Shown one piece after another: positions 43,954 to 53,489 of a stretch of DNA of 64,000 bases (position 1 is its first letter; each line of letters begins with the position of its first letter). The DNA lies in the NCBI GenBank assembly GCA_036525795.1, contig DATCZS010000023.1:13316-77315 (forward strand), given 5' to 3'. The notes beneath the pieces are model-generated. The model ran no database searches. It was not told the DNA's origin and worked only from the letters and a program-made list of their open reading frames with translations. The translations under genes were made by a program, and so were the position numbers. This stretch comes from DATCZS01 sp036525795. Its GTDB lineage: Bacteria; Actinomycetota; Acidimicrobiia; Spongiisociales; ZC4RG35.

Positions 43954-44588
43954 AGCTCGAGTCTCGCCGACTCGAAGTGACCGAGTCCCAGGTAGGTGAC
44001 GTTCGGCCCCAACGCCGAGGGTGCGACGTCGTCGACGAATGCCCGACCGGCGTCGCCCAGCGCCCAGTCGTGAATCGGAACCACCCAGCGGGGCCCGAGG
44101 CGGTTGGCGAAGGCGATGGCATCGGTCATCGAACCCCAGGGCGGCATCATCGGCAGGGCGAGCACCGGCGCCGTGCGGTGCAGCCGGCGGCTGTCTCCCG
44201 GGTGGGTGAACCACCCTCCCACGTGGAAGGCCGTGTTCGGCGGTCCCTCCCCCAACGGCGTGGGCTCATGGGGCGCCTCGGTGGCTTCGATCCACGACCC
44301 GTTCTCGACGGTCACCGCCAGGCCGTGGGCGGAGAGCATCGCGCCCACCGCCGCATTCGTCTGGATCGGCACATCGGGAAAGCGCTCGGCCAGCGACGCC
44401 ACGAACTCCGGATGACAGTGATCAGCGTGGGCGTGGGTGATGAGGATCCGGTCGAGCCACACGATGTCGTCGATCGAGAAGTCGGGGTGCCGCCACGTGT
44501 GAACCCCGGGGTCGATGAGGGCAGCGTGGTTGCCGTCGTCGACGATCACGCAGGAATCGGCCAGGCGACGGACGGTGACGGTCGGCAC
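43950..44588 (-). CDS. MBL-fold metal-dependent hydrolase
   Basis: A 212-residue metallo-beta-lactamase-fold protein of the UPF0173/UlaG-like type. The metal motif is THAHADHCHPEF (HxHxDH), with further ligands in HVGGWFTH and VPIHDWALG. The GTG start gives VPTVTVRRLADSCVIV. It lies divergent from amtB across 94 bp. The reaction is unknown; hydrolysis of a phosphodiester or lactone is typical. Confidence 0.82.
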   Translation of the reverse strand: MPTVTVRRLADSCVIVDDGNHAALIDPGVHTWRHPDFSIDDIVWLDRILITHAHADHCHPEFVASLAERFPDVPIQTNAAVGAMLSAHGLAVTVENGSWIEATEAPHEPTPLGEGPPNTAFHVGGWFTHPGDSRRLHRTAPVLALPMMPPWGSMTDAIAFANRLGPRWVVPIHDWALGDAGRAFVDDVAPSALGPNVTYLGLGHFESARLEL

Positions 44589-44682
44589 GGTCGAAGGGTA
44601 GCGATCGGCGGTTTCCGCCTGCGATCCAGACGGCGGACGACGGGCTGCGGTATCGTCCCGGCCACTCGAACGAGGAGGGCCG

Positions 44683-45876
44683 ATGGCAGCAGGCGATATT
44701 GCCTGGGTGTTGATGGCGTGTGCGCTCGTCCTCTTCATGACCCCCGGGCTGGCTTTGTTCTACGGGGGCATGGTGCGAACGCGACATGTCCTCAACATGC
44801 TGATGATGAACTTCTTCACCATCCCGATCGTGACGGTGGTGTGGCTCGTCATCGGGTACTCGATCGCATTCGACGACACCAACGGGGGTCTGTTCGGCGG
44901 TCTCGGGAAGCTGGGATTGAACGGCGTCGGCGACGAGGAGCTGCTGTTCTTCGCCTTCCAGATGATGTTCGCCATCATCACCCCTGCCTTGATCTCGGGG
45001 GCCGTGGCCGACCGCATGCGGTTCTCGGCGTGGGTGGCGTTCGTCACCTTGTGGTCGCTGCTCGTGTATCCGATCGCCGCCCATTGGGGCTTCTCGGAGG
45101 GCGGCTGGCTGTTCGCCTGGGGCGCCCGCGACTTCGCCGGAGGTCTGGTGATCCACATCAACGCCGGCATCGCCGCGCTTGCCTTGATCCGCGTCCTCGG
45201 GCCACGACGCGGGTTCGGCTCCGATTCGATGCGACCCCACTCGCTTCCGCTCACACTGGTGGGAACCGGCATTCTCTGGTTTGGCTGGTTCGGTTTCAAC
45301 GCCGGATCCGCCTTCGCCGCAGACGGCAACGCGGTGAGGGCCCTGGTCACGACCCAGATCGGAGCTTCGCTCGGAGCGCTCGGCTGGGTGATCGCCGAGT
45401 GGCGGAAGACAGGCAAGCCGACGCTGCTCGGGGCGGCGTCCGGTGCGGTCGCCGGTCTGGTGGCGATCACTCCCGCGGCGGGGTTCGTCTCTCCTCTGGC
45501 CGCGATCGCCATCGGCCTGATCGCAGGTGTCGTCTGCTGGTGGGCGGTGACGTTGAAGCACCGCTTCGGCTACGACGACTCGCTCGACGTGATCGGCATC
45601 CACATGGTCGGCGGGATCATCGGGTCGATCCTGACCGGCGTCCTGGCGTCGAGTGACCTCAACCCGGCCGTCTCGGACGGGCTGGTGTTCGGGGGCGTCG
45701 GCTTCTTCTCGAAACAGCTCGTCGGTGTGGGGGCGATCCTGATCTTCAGCTACCTGGCCACTTGGGTGATCGCCCGTGTCCTCGACCGCACCATCGGTCT
45801 CCGGGCGACGGAACGCGACGAGATCGAGGGCCTCGACATCACCCAACACGAGGAACGCGCCTACAGCGCGGAATGA
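44683..45876 (+). CDS. amtB: Ammonium transporter
   Basis: A 397-residue Amt/Rh channel with eleven predicted helices. It starts WVLMACALVLFMTPGLALFYGG (family start), has DFAGGLVIHINAG with the first pore His and DVIGIHMVGG with the second. The SD GAGGAGG precedes ATG. It is followed by glnK 10 bp later and glnD, the standard nitrogen-sensing operon in actinobacteria. The upstream region is likely a GlnR-type regulated promoter, but no operator was recognised with confidence. Confidence 0.96.
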   Translation: MAAGDIAWVLMACALVLFMTPGLALFYGGMVRTRHVLNMLMMNFFTIPIVTVVWLVIGYSIAFDDTNGGLFGGLGKLGLNGVGDEELLFFAFQMMFAIITPALISGAVADRMRFSAWVAFVTLWSLLVYPIAAHWGFSEGGWLFAWGARDFAGGLVIHINAGIAALALIRVLGPRRGFGSDSMRPHSLPLTLVGTGILWFGWFGFNAGSAFAADGNAVRALVTTQIGASLGALGWVIAEWRKTGKPTLLGAASGAVAGLVAITPAAGFVSPLAAIAIGLIAGVVCWWAVTLKHRFGYDDSLDVIGIHMVGGIIGSILTGVLASSDLNPAVSDGLVFGGVGFFSKQLVGVGAILIFSYLATWVIARVLDRTIGLRATERDEIEGLDITQHEERAYSAE

Positions 45877-45886
45877 GGAGGACGTC

Positions 45887-46225
45887 GTGAAGCTCATCAT
45901 CGCATTCATCAAGCCGTTCAAGCTCGACGACGTCAAAGAGCGCCTGCGCACACTCGGGGTGACGGGTATGAGCGTGTCCGAGGTGCGGGGGTTCGGTCGC
46001 CAGTCGGGGCAGACCGAGGTGTACCGGGGCGCCGAGTACCAGGTCGAATTCGTTCCCAAGATCCGACTGGAGATCATCGCCACGAACGACATCGCTCCGG
46101 CAGTGGTGCGGGCGATCGAGGAGACGGCCCGTACCGGCGACATCGGCGACGGAAAGGTGGCGGTCCTCCCGGTCGACGACGTGGTTCGCATCCGTACAGG
46201 CGAGAGAGGGGCCGACGCCTTGTGA
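45887..46225 (+). CDS. glnK: PII signal protein GlnK
   Basis: A 112-residue nitrogen regulatory PII protein. It starts VKLIIAFIKPFKLDDVKERL. The T-loop TEVYRGAEYQVEF contains Y51, the residue modified by nucleotidylation in homologues, and the B/C-loop TGDIGDGKVAVLPV is present. The GTG start has the SD GAGGAGG. It blocks AmtB when nitrogen is sufficient. The last base pairs overlap glnD (GTGA). Confidence 0.96.
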   Translation: MKLIIAFIKPFKLDDVKERLRTLGVTGMSVSEVRGFGRQSGQTEVYRGAEYQVEFVPKIRLEIIATNDIAPAVVRAIEETARTGDIGDGKVAVLPVDDVVRIRTGERGADAL

Positions 46226-48447
46226 CCGAACCCGGGGCCACCGTGGCGGCCCCGCTCCTGCCCTTCCTCGAATATCGGGACGTCCTCGTCGCGCAAGGGT
46301 GGGAGGACGGCTGTGAGACCCGTCTGGCCGATCTCCTGTCTGGCGGCATCGTCGAGCTGGCCCACGAAGTGCCGCCCGGGATCGCGCTGGCGGCGATCGG
46401 AGGATTCGGACGGCGGGTGATGGCGATCCGGTCCGACGTGGACCTCTTGTTCCTGGGTCCCCCCACAGACGCCGGCCCGCTGGAGGCACGGGTGCTGCGA
46501 CCCCTGTGGGACGCCCATCTCAAGGTCGGCCACGTCTCCCACACCCCCCGGGATGCCCGGATCTTCGCCGGAACCCGCCTCGACGCCATCAGCACGTTCC
46601 TGACCGCCCGGCTGCTCACCGGCGACGGGGAGGTGTTCGCCGACTTCCAGACGAGGTTCTACCGCCTCCTCGAGAAGGAACACGCACAGATCGTGCAGAT
46701 GATGGGCAACGAGGAGCTCGAACGGCGCGCCCGTGAGCCCTACCGGAGGATCGCCGGCAACCTGAAGACGGATCGAGGTGGAATCCGCACCCTCGACATG
46801 GTCGACTGGCGGCGGCGGCTCTTCGGTGCCGCCGGGGTGGACGTCGAGCCGGAGCGGCGCGACGAGCGGCTGAGGCGCGACCTGACCCGATTCCGCAGCG
46901 CCCTCCACGCAGTCGCGGGTCGACCGGTCGACGCCTACGAGTTCGACCTCCGCGAGCGGGCAGCCGATTGGCTGGATCTCGACCCGCCCGCGCTGGGACG
47001 CTCGATCCTCGAGGCGCGCACCGGAGCCGAATGGCTGGTCGACGCGCTGTGGCCTCAGGTGGGGGGGAAGACCGACCAGCAGCCGGGCCGAACGGTCGAC
47101 CTGGAGACGCTCCATCCCGACAGGCGGCGGCGGTTCCACCGGATCGACGCGGCCGGGGGGATCGCCCCCGCGATGCCCGACTGGGAACGCCTGCGGGACC
47201 TTCCGCATGCCGTTCCCTTCCACGAATACGCGGTGGGAGATCACATCCTGGCCGCCGTCGATCAGGCGTTCGGGCTCTTGGCCGGAACGGAGGACCCGAT
47301 GGTGAGAGAGGCCCTCGACGACCTCGACCGGCCCGAGCGGCTGGTGTGGGCGGCGTGGCTTCACGACGTCGGAAAGGGCCTCGAAGGGGATCACAGCCGG
47401 GTCGGCGCCGGTCGGCTCCCGGAGCTGTGCCGCTCTCTCGGCTTGACCGCAGACGAGGAACTCCTCACCGCCATCGTCGAGAACCACCTCCTGCTCGCCG
47501 ACCTCGCCACGCGACACGACCTCGACGACCCCCGGGTCCTGACGTGGGCTGCCGACCGCATCGGCGACCTGACCACGTTGCGGTTTCTCTTCCTCCTCAC
47601 CGTCGCAGACTCACGAGCGACCGGAACCGACACCTGGAGCCCGTGGCGGGCCGAACTGGTTCGCCGCGCCTACCGGCGGATGGAGCGCGAACTGAATCGG
47701 CGAATGATGCCCGAGGAGGCGAAGGTGGCGGTGCTCGTCGACCGGGTGGTGGCCGCCTCGGAGGGATCGGTGGATCGGTCGGAGGCGATGGTCCATCTTG
47801 CGGGATTCGGCGAGGTCTACCGCATGGGGCACGCCCCCGAAGAGATCCTCGACCACATCCGGCTGTCGCGCGAGCCGCTGGGCGTGGGCGGGGTGACCGT
47901 TCACGTGTCCGCCGGCATTCCGGCGAGGGTGATCGTCATGGCCACCGATCGACCCCGGTTGCTGCTGGCCGTGGCCGGGGTCATCACGCTCTCCCGACTC
48001 TCGATCGTCGATGCCCGGTTCGCCACGCGGTCCGACGGGCGGGTGTTCGACACCTTCGACGTCGTGAAGGTCGATGGCGGCGGGATCGACGGCGGCGACG
48101 CTCGAAACCTGTCCGAGCGCCTGGCCCACACCATCCGGCGCGGCTTCGACCTCGCCACCGAGGTCGCCGCCAAGCGCCATGACTACCGGGCCACCGAACG
48201 CGCCGGCATCGAGCCGGTGATCCGCGCCCGGCGCCTTCCGGATGGGGGCGGGATCGTCGAGATCGAGTGCGCAGACCGGGTCGGCCTTCTGTTCGACGTC
48301 GCCGAAGCCTTCAATGCATTCGGCATGCCCGTGGTTCGGGCTCGCATCGATACACGGGGCGGGGTGGCGTACGACTCGTTCCACGTCGACCGTCTCCCCA
48401 CCCCCACCGACGCTCTCATCGAGAGACTCAGGGCGGCGGCCAGTTGA
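46222..48447 (+). CDS. glnD: PII nucleotidyltransferase GlnD
   Basis: A 741-residue bifunctional enzyme that modifies and demodifies PII (uridylyl- or, as in actinobacteria, adenylyl-transfer). The nucleotidyltransferase domain has GGFGRRVMAIRSDVDLLF with catalytic D72 and D74. The HD domain contains WLHDVGKGLEGDHS. Two C-terminal ACT domains (PRLLLAVAGVI, DRVGLLFDVAEAF) sense glutamine. The GTG start overlaps glnK by 4 bp. It is shorter than E. coli GlnD (890 aa), as in other actinobacteria. Confidence 0.94.
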   Translation: MTEPGATVAAPLLPFLEYRDVLVAQGWEDGCETRLADLLSGGIVELAHEVPPGIALAAIGGFGRRVMAIRSDVDLLFLGPPTDAGPLEARVLRPLWDAHLKVGHVSHTPRDARIFAGTRLDAISTFLTARLLTGDGEVFADFQTRFYRLLEKEHAQIVQMMGNEELERRAREPYRRIAGNLKTDRGGIRTLDMVDWRRRLFGAAGVDVEPERRDERLRRDLTRFRSALHAVAGRPVDAYEFDLRERAADWLDLDPPALGRSILEARTGAEWLVDALWPQVGGKTDQQPGRTVDLETLHPDRRRRFHRIDAAGGIAPAMPDWERLRDLPHAVPFHEYAVGDHILAAVDQAFGLLAGTEDPMVREALDDLDRPERLVWAAWLHDVGKGLEGDHSRVGAGRLPELCRSLGLTADEELLTAIVENHLLLADLATRHDLDDPRVLTWAADRIGDLTTLRFLFLLTVADSRATGTDTWSPWRAELVRRAYRRMERELNRRMMPEEAKVAVLVDRVVAASEGSVDRSEAMVHLAGFGEVYRMGHAPEEILDHIRLSREPLGVGGVTVHVSAGIPARVIVMATDRPRLLLAVAGVITLSRLSIVDARFATRSDGRVFDTFDVVKVDGGGIDGGDARNLSERLAHTIRRGFDLATEVAAKRHDYRATERAGIEPVIRARRLPDGGGIVEIECADRVGLLFDVAEAFNAFGMPVVRARIDTRGGVAYDSFHVDRLPTPTDALIERLRAAAS

Positions 48448-48457
48448 GTATCCCCTG

Positions 48458-48476
48458 CGTTCGCGTTGGACGAACG
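48458..48476 (+). terminator. Hairpin after glnD
   Basis: A 6-bp stem cgttcg/cgaacg with a 7-base loop, 10 bp beyond the glnD stop in the 135-bp gap between convergent genes. No T-run. Modest support as transcript end. Confidence 0.35.
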
Positions 48477-48582
48477 ACGGCCGGGTTGTGGTTCGAAGCG
48501 GCCGTGTTCGGTCAGGGTGACCTCGATCGGCGGTTCCGCAGACGCGATGAGGAACCTGGCCGCCGGACCGCGTCGACCTCGG

Positions 48583-49200
48583 TCAGAGGATCAGGTCGCG
48601 CACCAGCTGATCACCCTCCGGTATGAAACCCATGTGTTCGAGGTACCGGCGGTGGGCACCCGTCCCGGGATCGCTGATGAGACTGTGATATCCCCGAGCG
48701 GACAACTCCTCGGCCCTGTCGCGGTAGAAGAACCGCCCCAACCCGAGGTCCCGATACCCCGGGGTGGCGTAGTCGATCTCGACCCGCATCCTGGCTGCTC
48801 CGTCGTCGCTGCCCACGAACAACCCGACCGGCATCAGATCATCGAACACCAGCAGGCACAGATCGCCCGGGGAGGGCTCATGGGGGTCGAAAAACGTCGC
48901 CATGTCGCTCGAATAGCGATCCATGAACCGGAGGAGGACCGGCGAGTCGTGCGGAACGGCCAGCACGCCGAACGCCTCCGAAACGAACAGCAGCCGGCGC
49001 AGGAACACGAGGTTGACCACGACGATCACCACGTTGGCGACCACCACCGGTACCGCGCCGATGAGGACGCCGTACACGAGGAACGCCACCGACCCGATCA
49101 GATTGACGACGCGCAGCCGCAACACCGAAGTCATCATCAGCGAGACGGCGATCAGGGCCGAGGCGGCGTATCCGAGGGCCTCGGCGGCGACGCCGCTCAT
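48583..49200 (-). CDS. YgjV-like membrane domain fused to GNAT acetyltransferase
   Basis: A 205-residue fusion. Residues 1-72 have three to four closely spaced hydrophobic helices in the style of YgjV inner-membrane proteins (GYAASALIAVSLMM, SVAFLVYGVLIGAVPVVVAN). Residues 85-205 form an acetyltransferase-like domain: GDLCLLVFDDLMPVGLFVG, YRDLGLGRFFY at the acetyl-CoA loop, and a terminal HRRYLEHMGFIPEGD. The domain probably faces the cytoplasm. The substrate is unknown. The ATG start overlaps the PNPOx-type gene by 4 bp. Confidence 0.75.
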   Translation of the reverse strand: MSGVAAEALGYAASALIAVSLMMTSVLRLRVVNLIGSVAFLVYGVLIGAVPVVVANVVIVVVNLVFLRRLLFVSEAFGVLAVPHDSPVLLRFMDRYSSDMATFFDPHEPSPGDLCLLVFDDLMPVGLFVGSDDGAARMRVEIDYATPGYRDLGLGRFFYRDRAEELSARGYHSLISDPGTGAHRRYLEHMGFIPEGDQLVRDLIL

Positions 49201-49712
49201 GCCCCGAACCGGAGCCGGGTGACATCGTGGGGGAAGTCGAACCAGGCGAGCACCTTCAGCGGGGTGAACACGCCCAGCCCTCCCGCATCGGGGCCGCTCC
49301 ACGCCTCGGCGGTTGGCCGATACCCCCGTTCCGCATACTTCCGGCCGAACGCATCCGACAGCCGCTGCGCCAGTTCGGGTTCGGGACTCGGACTGCGGGA
49401 TGACCGGCCTTCGACGATGACCGCCTGGTCGCCGGACTCCAGGTGGAGGACGCAGCGGGGATCCCGTTCCAGATTGCGAGCATGGACGGTGTCCGGAGAG
49501 CCGTCGTAGAAGAACCGCCCGTCGACCCACACCCCCCAGCGGGGAACGACATGGGGTCGCCCGTCCGGCCGGGTGGTCGCCAGCCAGTAGGACGTCGCGT
49601 CGATCAGGCGATGCTCGACGGCCGGCCACTCGATCAACCCATCGAGATCGTCGGGTACGCCGTACCCCGCCGGCATGCGGGGACGATCCAGGACCGGTCT
49701 GTCTGGCGGCAC
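49197..49712 (-). CDS. Pyridoxamine 5'-phosphate oxidase-family protein
   Basis: A 171-residue split-barrel flavin- or deazaflavin-binding family protein: YWLATTRPDGRPHVVPRWGVWVDG, DGSPDTVHARNLERDPRCVLHLE and EGRSSRSP. Such proteins often use F420 in actinobacteria. The start is uncertain: GTG at 49712 is taken here, ATG at 49676 (MPAGYGVPDD) is the main alternative, and neither has an SD. It overlaps the YgjV-GNAT gene by 4 bp, so the two are an operon. Confidence 0.8.
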   Translation of the reverse strand: MPPDRPVLDRPRMPAGYGVPDDLDGLIEWPAVEHRLIDATSYWLATTRPDGRPHVVPRWGVWVDGRFFYDGSPDTVHARNLERDPRCVLHLESGDQAVIVEGRSSRSPSPEPELAQRLSDAFGRKYAERGYRPTAEAWSGPDAGGLGVFTPLKVLAWFDFPHDVTRLRFGA

Positions 49713-49787
49713 AGGAGGAAGGATACGGGGTTCGGACCCGCCCCGATCCCGAACCCCGGCTGGGGCGCCCGCGTCCCGCCTCGCCTG

Positions 49788-49793
49788 TAGCCT
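49788..49793 (+). promoter_or_regulatory. Candidate -10 element of the AtuA-like gene
   Basis: TAGCCT ends 8 nt before the ATG at 49802. There is no Shine-Dalgarno, so a leaderless transcript is likely. No convincing -35. Confidence 0.35.
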
Positions 49794-49801
49794 GATCGAA
49801 C

Positions 49802-51565
49802 ATGGCCGCACCGATCCGCATCGGAAACATCTCGGGCATGTTCGGCGATCGGCCGGATGCGCCCGAGCAGATGCTCGGCGATCCCGAAGTCGAGGTCTTG
49901 ACCGGTGACGGGCTCGCCGAGCTGACGATGCTGATCCGGGCTCGCACCCGGATGAAGCGCCCGGACGGCGGGTACGGGAGGACCTTCGTCCAGCAGATGG
50001 AGCGGGTGATGGGCACGTGCCTCGACCGCGACATCAAAGTGGTGGTCAACGCCGGCGGGTTGGATCCGCCCGGATGCGCCGACGCGCTCGACGCCCTGGC
50101 CGAACGGTTGGGCCTGTCGCCCAAGGTGGCCGCCGTGACGGGCGACGATCTCGCACCCCGCTTCGCCGACCTGGTGGCGGCCGGCCACGAATTCGTCAAC
50201 GCCGACACCGGTGAGCCCCTCGGCGACAAGGCGGGGGCAGTGGTGGTCGCCAACGCCTACGTGGGCGGATGGGGTATCACCGAAGCCCTCGCCAGTGGCG
50301 CAGACATCGTCGTCACGGGAAGGGTGACGGATGCCGCCCTGGTGGTCGGTCCGGCTGCCTGGCGCCATGGGTGGCGCCGCGACGACTGGGACAAGCTGGC
50401 AGGAGCGGTCGCCGCCGGACACGTGATCGAGTGCGGCCCGCAGGCGACGGGGGGCAACTACTCGTTCTTCACCGAGATCGAAGACCTGACCGTGCCTGCC
50501 TTCCCCTGGGCGGACGTCTTCGAGGACGGCAGCGCCGTCATCGGAAAACCCGACGGCACGGGGGGCGAGGTGTCGGTGGGAACCGTGACGAGCCAGCTCC
50601 TCTACGAAATCGGATCAGAGCGGTACCACAACCCCGATGTCACCACCCGTTTCGACTCACTCCACGTCGAGCCGATGGGGCGAGACCGCGTGCGGCTGTG
50701 GGGGGCGCGGGGCGAGCCGCCGCCCGAGACGCTCAAGGTGGCAACCGCCTACCCGGGCGGGTTCAGAAACTCGCTGATGATCGGGCTGACGGGAATGCAC
50801 ACCGAGGAGAAGGCGGCCCTCGTGGAGTCACAGATCTGGGCCGCCTCCCCCTACCCGAAGGACGCCTACGACGCGGTGGTGGTCACCCACATCGGTGGCG
50901 AGCTCGCCAACCCCACGTCGAATGCGGCCGCCGTGTCCTATCTCGAGGTCGGGGTACAGGACATGGACGAGGCCAAGGTGGGGCGCGAGTGGTCCAATGC
51001 CATGGCATCGATCGCCCTCGGCTCGATCCCCGGCTTCTTCGGGGTGTGGCCCCCCGGACCCGCCAAGCCGTTCGCGGTCTACTGGCCCACGACGATTCCA
51101 CGGTCCGAGGTCCGACAGCGAGTGAGCATGGACGGCGAGACCGTCGAGGTGCCCGAGACCGAACCCGGCCCCTTCGTCCAGGCGGTCGTGCCGGCTGTGG
51201 AGATCCCTGCACCACCGTCTCACCCCGGGACCCTGCTCCTCCCCCTCGGCATGGTCCTCGGCGCCCGCTCGGGCGACAAAGGGGGCAACGCCAACCTCGG
51301 GGTGTTCGCCAGAGACGACCGCGCCCACGGCTGGATGCACCGGTTCCTCACGGTCGAAAAGCTCAAGGAGCTACTGCCCGACATGCGGCCACGCCGCATC
51401 GAACGATACGACCTCCCCAACCTCCGAGCCGTCAACTTCGTGATCCACGGTCTGCTCGACCGGGGAGTCTCGTCTTCGCTGCGGGTCGACCCCCAGGCCA
51501 AGGGACTGGCCGAGTACCTCCGCGCCCAGCTGGTCGACATCCCGGCGGAACTGATCGATCGCTGA
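49802..51565 (+). CDS. AtuA-like protein (DUF1446, acyclic terpene utilisation family)
   Basis: A 587-residue protein of the DUF1446/AtuA family, first linked to acyclic terpene breakdown in Pseudomonas. The N-terminal domain has IRIGNISGMFGDRPDAPEQM, VVNAGGLDPPGC, AYVGGWGITEAL and VVTGRVTDAALVVGPA (DUF1446 landmarks). The C-terminal domain of about 110 residues (ARSGDKGGNANLGVFARDD) is the AtuA partner domain, here fused. The biochemical activity is unknown. It lies convergent to a minus-strand enoyl-CoA hydratase/LLM pair, consistent with a catabolic island (inference). Confidence 0.85.
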   Translation: MAAPIRIGNISGMFGDRPDAPEQMLGDPEVEVLTGDGLAELTMLIRARTRMKRPDGGYGRTFVQQMERVMGTCLDRDIKVVVNAGGLDPPGCADALDALAERLGLSPKVAAVTGDDLAPRFADLVAAGHEFVNADTGEPLGDKAGAVVVANAYVGGWGITEALASGADIVVTGRVTDAALVVGPAAWRHGWRRDDWDKLAGAVAAGHVIECGPQATGGNYSFFTEIEDLTVPAFPWADVFEDGSAVIGKPDGTGGEVSVGTVTSQLLYEIGSERYHNPDVTTRFDSLHVEPMGRDRVRLWGARGEPPPETLKVATAYPGGFRNSLMIGLTGMHTEEKAALVESQIWAASPYPKDAYDAVVVTHIGGELANPTSNAAAVSYLEVGVQDMDEAKVGREWSNAMASIALGSIPGFFGVWPPGPAKPFAVYWPTTIPRSEVRQRVSMDGETVEVPETEPGPFVQAVVPAVEIPAPPSHPGTLLLPLGMVLGARSGDKGGNANLGVFARDDRAHGWMHRFLTVEKLKELLPDMRPRRIERYDLPNLRAVNFVIHGLLDRGVSSSLRVDPQAKGLAEYLRAQLVDIPAELIDR

Positions 51566-51596
51566 CGTCGGGGCCGCCGCGATTTCGGCGGCGAGG

Positions 51597-52382
51597 TCAG
51601 TGAAAGCGCGGGGGTCGCTTCTCGAGAAACGCAGCGACCCCCTCGGCAAACGCCGGGCGGCCGGCGAGCCGGCGCTGGATGTCGCGTTCGCGGTCGAGGG
51701 TCTCGTCCAGCGTGGCGGTCCCCGCCTCGGACAGCGCCGCCCTGATGGCGGGAGCGATGTGGGGGTCGAGCCGGGCGAGCCGCTCCGCCACCCGGCCCAC
51801 CTCGTCGACGAGTCGGATGTCCGGCACGGCCTTCCAGATGAGACCCCACTCGGCGGCCTGACGGGCCGGGATCCTCTCGCCCAGCAGCGACATTCCCCGC
51901 GCCCGGGCCGGCCCGACCAGATGGGTCAGGAACCACGTCGAGCCCACGTCGGGGATCGCGGCCAGCTGCGGCCCGAACACCTCCACGAACGAGGCCGACT
52001 CGGCGGCGACCACCACGTCGCAGGCCAGCGCCAACCCGACTCCCCCGCCTGCGGCGACGCCGTTCACCGCGGCAATCGTCGGTTTGGGACACGCCAACAG
52101 GGCACGAACGATCGGGTTCCACCCGTGCTCGAGTATCCAGCCGACCGCCTCGCCCATCGGCAGTTCGCCGGGAGCCCACGCTCCGGCGGAGAGGTCGGCC
52201 CCCGCACAGAACCCTCTGCCCGCCCCCGTGAGGACGAGGACCCGCGCAGACGGGTCCGATCCGGCGTCTTCGATGGCTGCGAGCAGCTCTGTGAGCAGCG
52301 CGCGGTCGCCGGCGTTGAGCACCTCCGGGCGGCTCATGGTGATGGTGGTCACCCTCCCGGCGTCGACTCGAACCGCGGCCAC
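51597..52382 (-). CDS. Enoyl-CoA hydratase/isomerase
   Basis: A 261-residue crotonase-fold enzyme that hydrates enoyl-CoA thioesters. Oxyanion-hole segments LTGAGRGFCAGADL and VNGVAAGGGVGLALACD are present, followed by SFVEVFGPQLAAIPDVGS. The catalytic Glu pair of classical hydratases is only partly evident, so isomerase or another crotonase activity is possible. The GTG start is used; a TTG two codons earlier overlaps the LLM stop. It probably forms an operon with the LLM oxidoreductase. Confidence 0.88.
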   Translation of the reverse strand: MAAVRVDAGRVTTITMSRPEVLNAGDRALLTELLAAIEDAGSDPSARVLVLTGAGRGFCAGADLSAGAWAPGELPMGEAVGWILEHGWNPIVRALLACPKPTIAAVNGVAAGGGVGLALACDVVVAAESASFVEVFGPQLAAIPDVGSTWFLTHLVGPARARGMSLLGERIPARQAAEWGLIWKAVPDIRLVDEVGRVAERLARLDPHIAPAIRAALSEAGTATLDETLDRERDIQRRLAGRPAFAEGVAAFLEKRPPRFH

Positions 52383-52384
52383 GG

Positions 52385-53413
52385 TCAACCGGCCACGAGA
52401 TCGGCGATCACCCGCAACAGCTCGGGCGGGCCCTGGACGATCATCGTCGAGATCACCGTCTCCTTCCACCGCGCCAGGTCGTCTGCCAGCTTGTCGACCG
52501 AGCCCACCAGTGCCACGTCCTCGACCATCTCGAGCGGGATCGACGCGATCGCCTCGTCCTTCCTCCCGGCGAGGTAGAGCTCCTGGATGCGATGGCATTC
52601 CGCCTCCCATCCCATCCGGGCAAACACCTCGAGGTGGAAGTTGGCGTCCTTCGCACCCATGCCGCCCACGTACAGCGCGAGCACCGGCCGGATCACCGAC
52701 GCCGCGACTTCGGGATCGGGATGGACCACCGCCGGGACCATGCACACCACCTCGAAGGAGTCGGGCGTGCGGCGGGCACCCGGGCGTCCGAACCCTTCGG
52801 CGAGTGCCGCCCGATAGAAGCCGTCCGACTTGGGCGAGAACCACAGTGGAAGCCAGCCGTCTGCGATTTCTGCCGCCAGCGCCACGTTCTTGGGGCCCTC
52901 CGCCGCCAGATAGATCGGCAGGTCCGGGCGCAGAGGATGGATGGTCGACTTCAGCGGCTTGCCCAATCCCGTTCCTCCTGGATAGGGAAGGGTGTAGTGG
53001 GCTCCCGAGAACTCCACCCGCTCCTCGCGGGCGATGATCCGGCGGACGATCTCGACGTACTCGCGCGTCCGGGCCAGCGGACGGGGATACGGCACCCCGT
53101 ACCACCCCTCGACGACCTGTGGCCCCGACGCACCGAGACCGAGGATGAAGCGGCCGCCGGTCAGATGATCCATCGTCATGGCGGCCATGGCGGTCGCCGC
53201 AGGGGTTCTCGCCGACATCTGCATGATCGCGGTGCCGAGCTTCATCCTGGACGTTCTCGCACCCCACCACGCCAGGGGGGACAGCGCGTCCGATCCGTAG
53301 GCCTCGGCGGTCCACATCGAATCGAAGCCCAGCTCCTCGGCGACCGCCACCTGCTCCTCCACCCCGACAGGAGGTCCGGCGCCCCAGTAGCCGACCGCAA
53401 GACCCAGATTCAT
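52385..53413 (-). CDS. LLM-class F420-dependent oxidoreductase
   Basis: A 342-residue luciferase-like TIM-barrel oxidoreductase of the F420 subclass: VAVAEELGFDSMWTAEAYGS at the start, RMKLGTAIMQMSARTPAATA in the middle, GRFILGLGASGPQVVEGWYG, and LPIYLAAEGPKNVALAAEIADGW. The ATG is chosen for the SD GAGGAG. The cofactor is likely F420 (family knowledge), while the substrate is unknown. It overlaps the following enoyl-CoA hydratase region, indicating co-transcription. Confidence 0.9.
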   Translation of the reverse strand: MNLGLAVGYWGAGPPVGVEEQVAVAEELGFDSMWTAEAYGSDALSPLAWWGARTSRMKLGTAIMQMSARTPAATAMAAMTMDHLTGGRFILGLGASGPQVVEGWYGVPYPRPLARTREYVEIVRRIIAREERVEFSGAHYTLPYPGGTGLGKPLKSTIHPLRPDLPIYLAAEGPKNVALAAEIADGWLPLWFSPKSDGFYRAALAEGFGRPGARRTPDSFEVVCMVPAVVHPDPEVAASVIRPVLALYVGGMGAKDANFHLEVFARMGWEAECHRIQELYLAGRKDEAIASIPLEMVEDVALVGSVDKLADDLARWKETVISTMIVQGPPELLRVIADLVAG

Positions 53414-53489
53414 CGAGAGCTCCTCATCGCCGGATTCGCCGACCATACCCCCGTCTCCCTCGCCGGCGATTGTGATGCCGGGTGATCCC

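Noticed and set aside
44422..47517. Very long open frame antisense to amtB-glnK-glnD
   Set aside because: It runs opposite to three well-supported genes, and its composition (His/Arg/Gly/Pro-rich) is typical of high-GC antisense frames.
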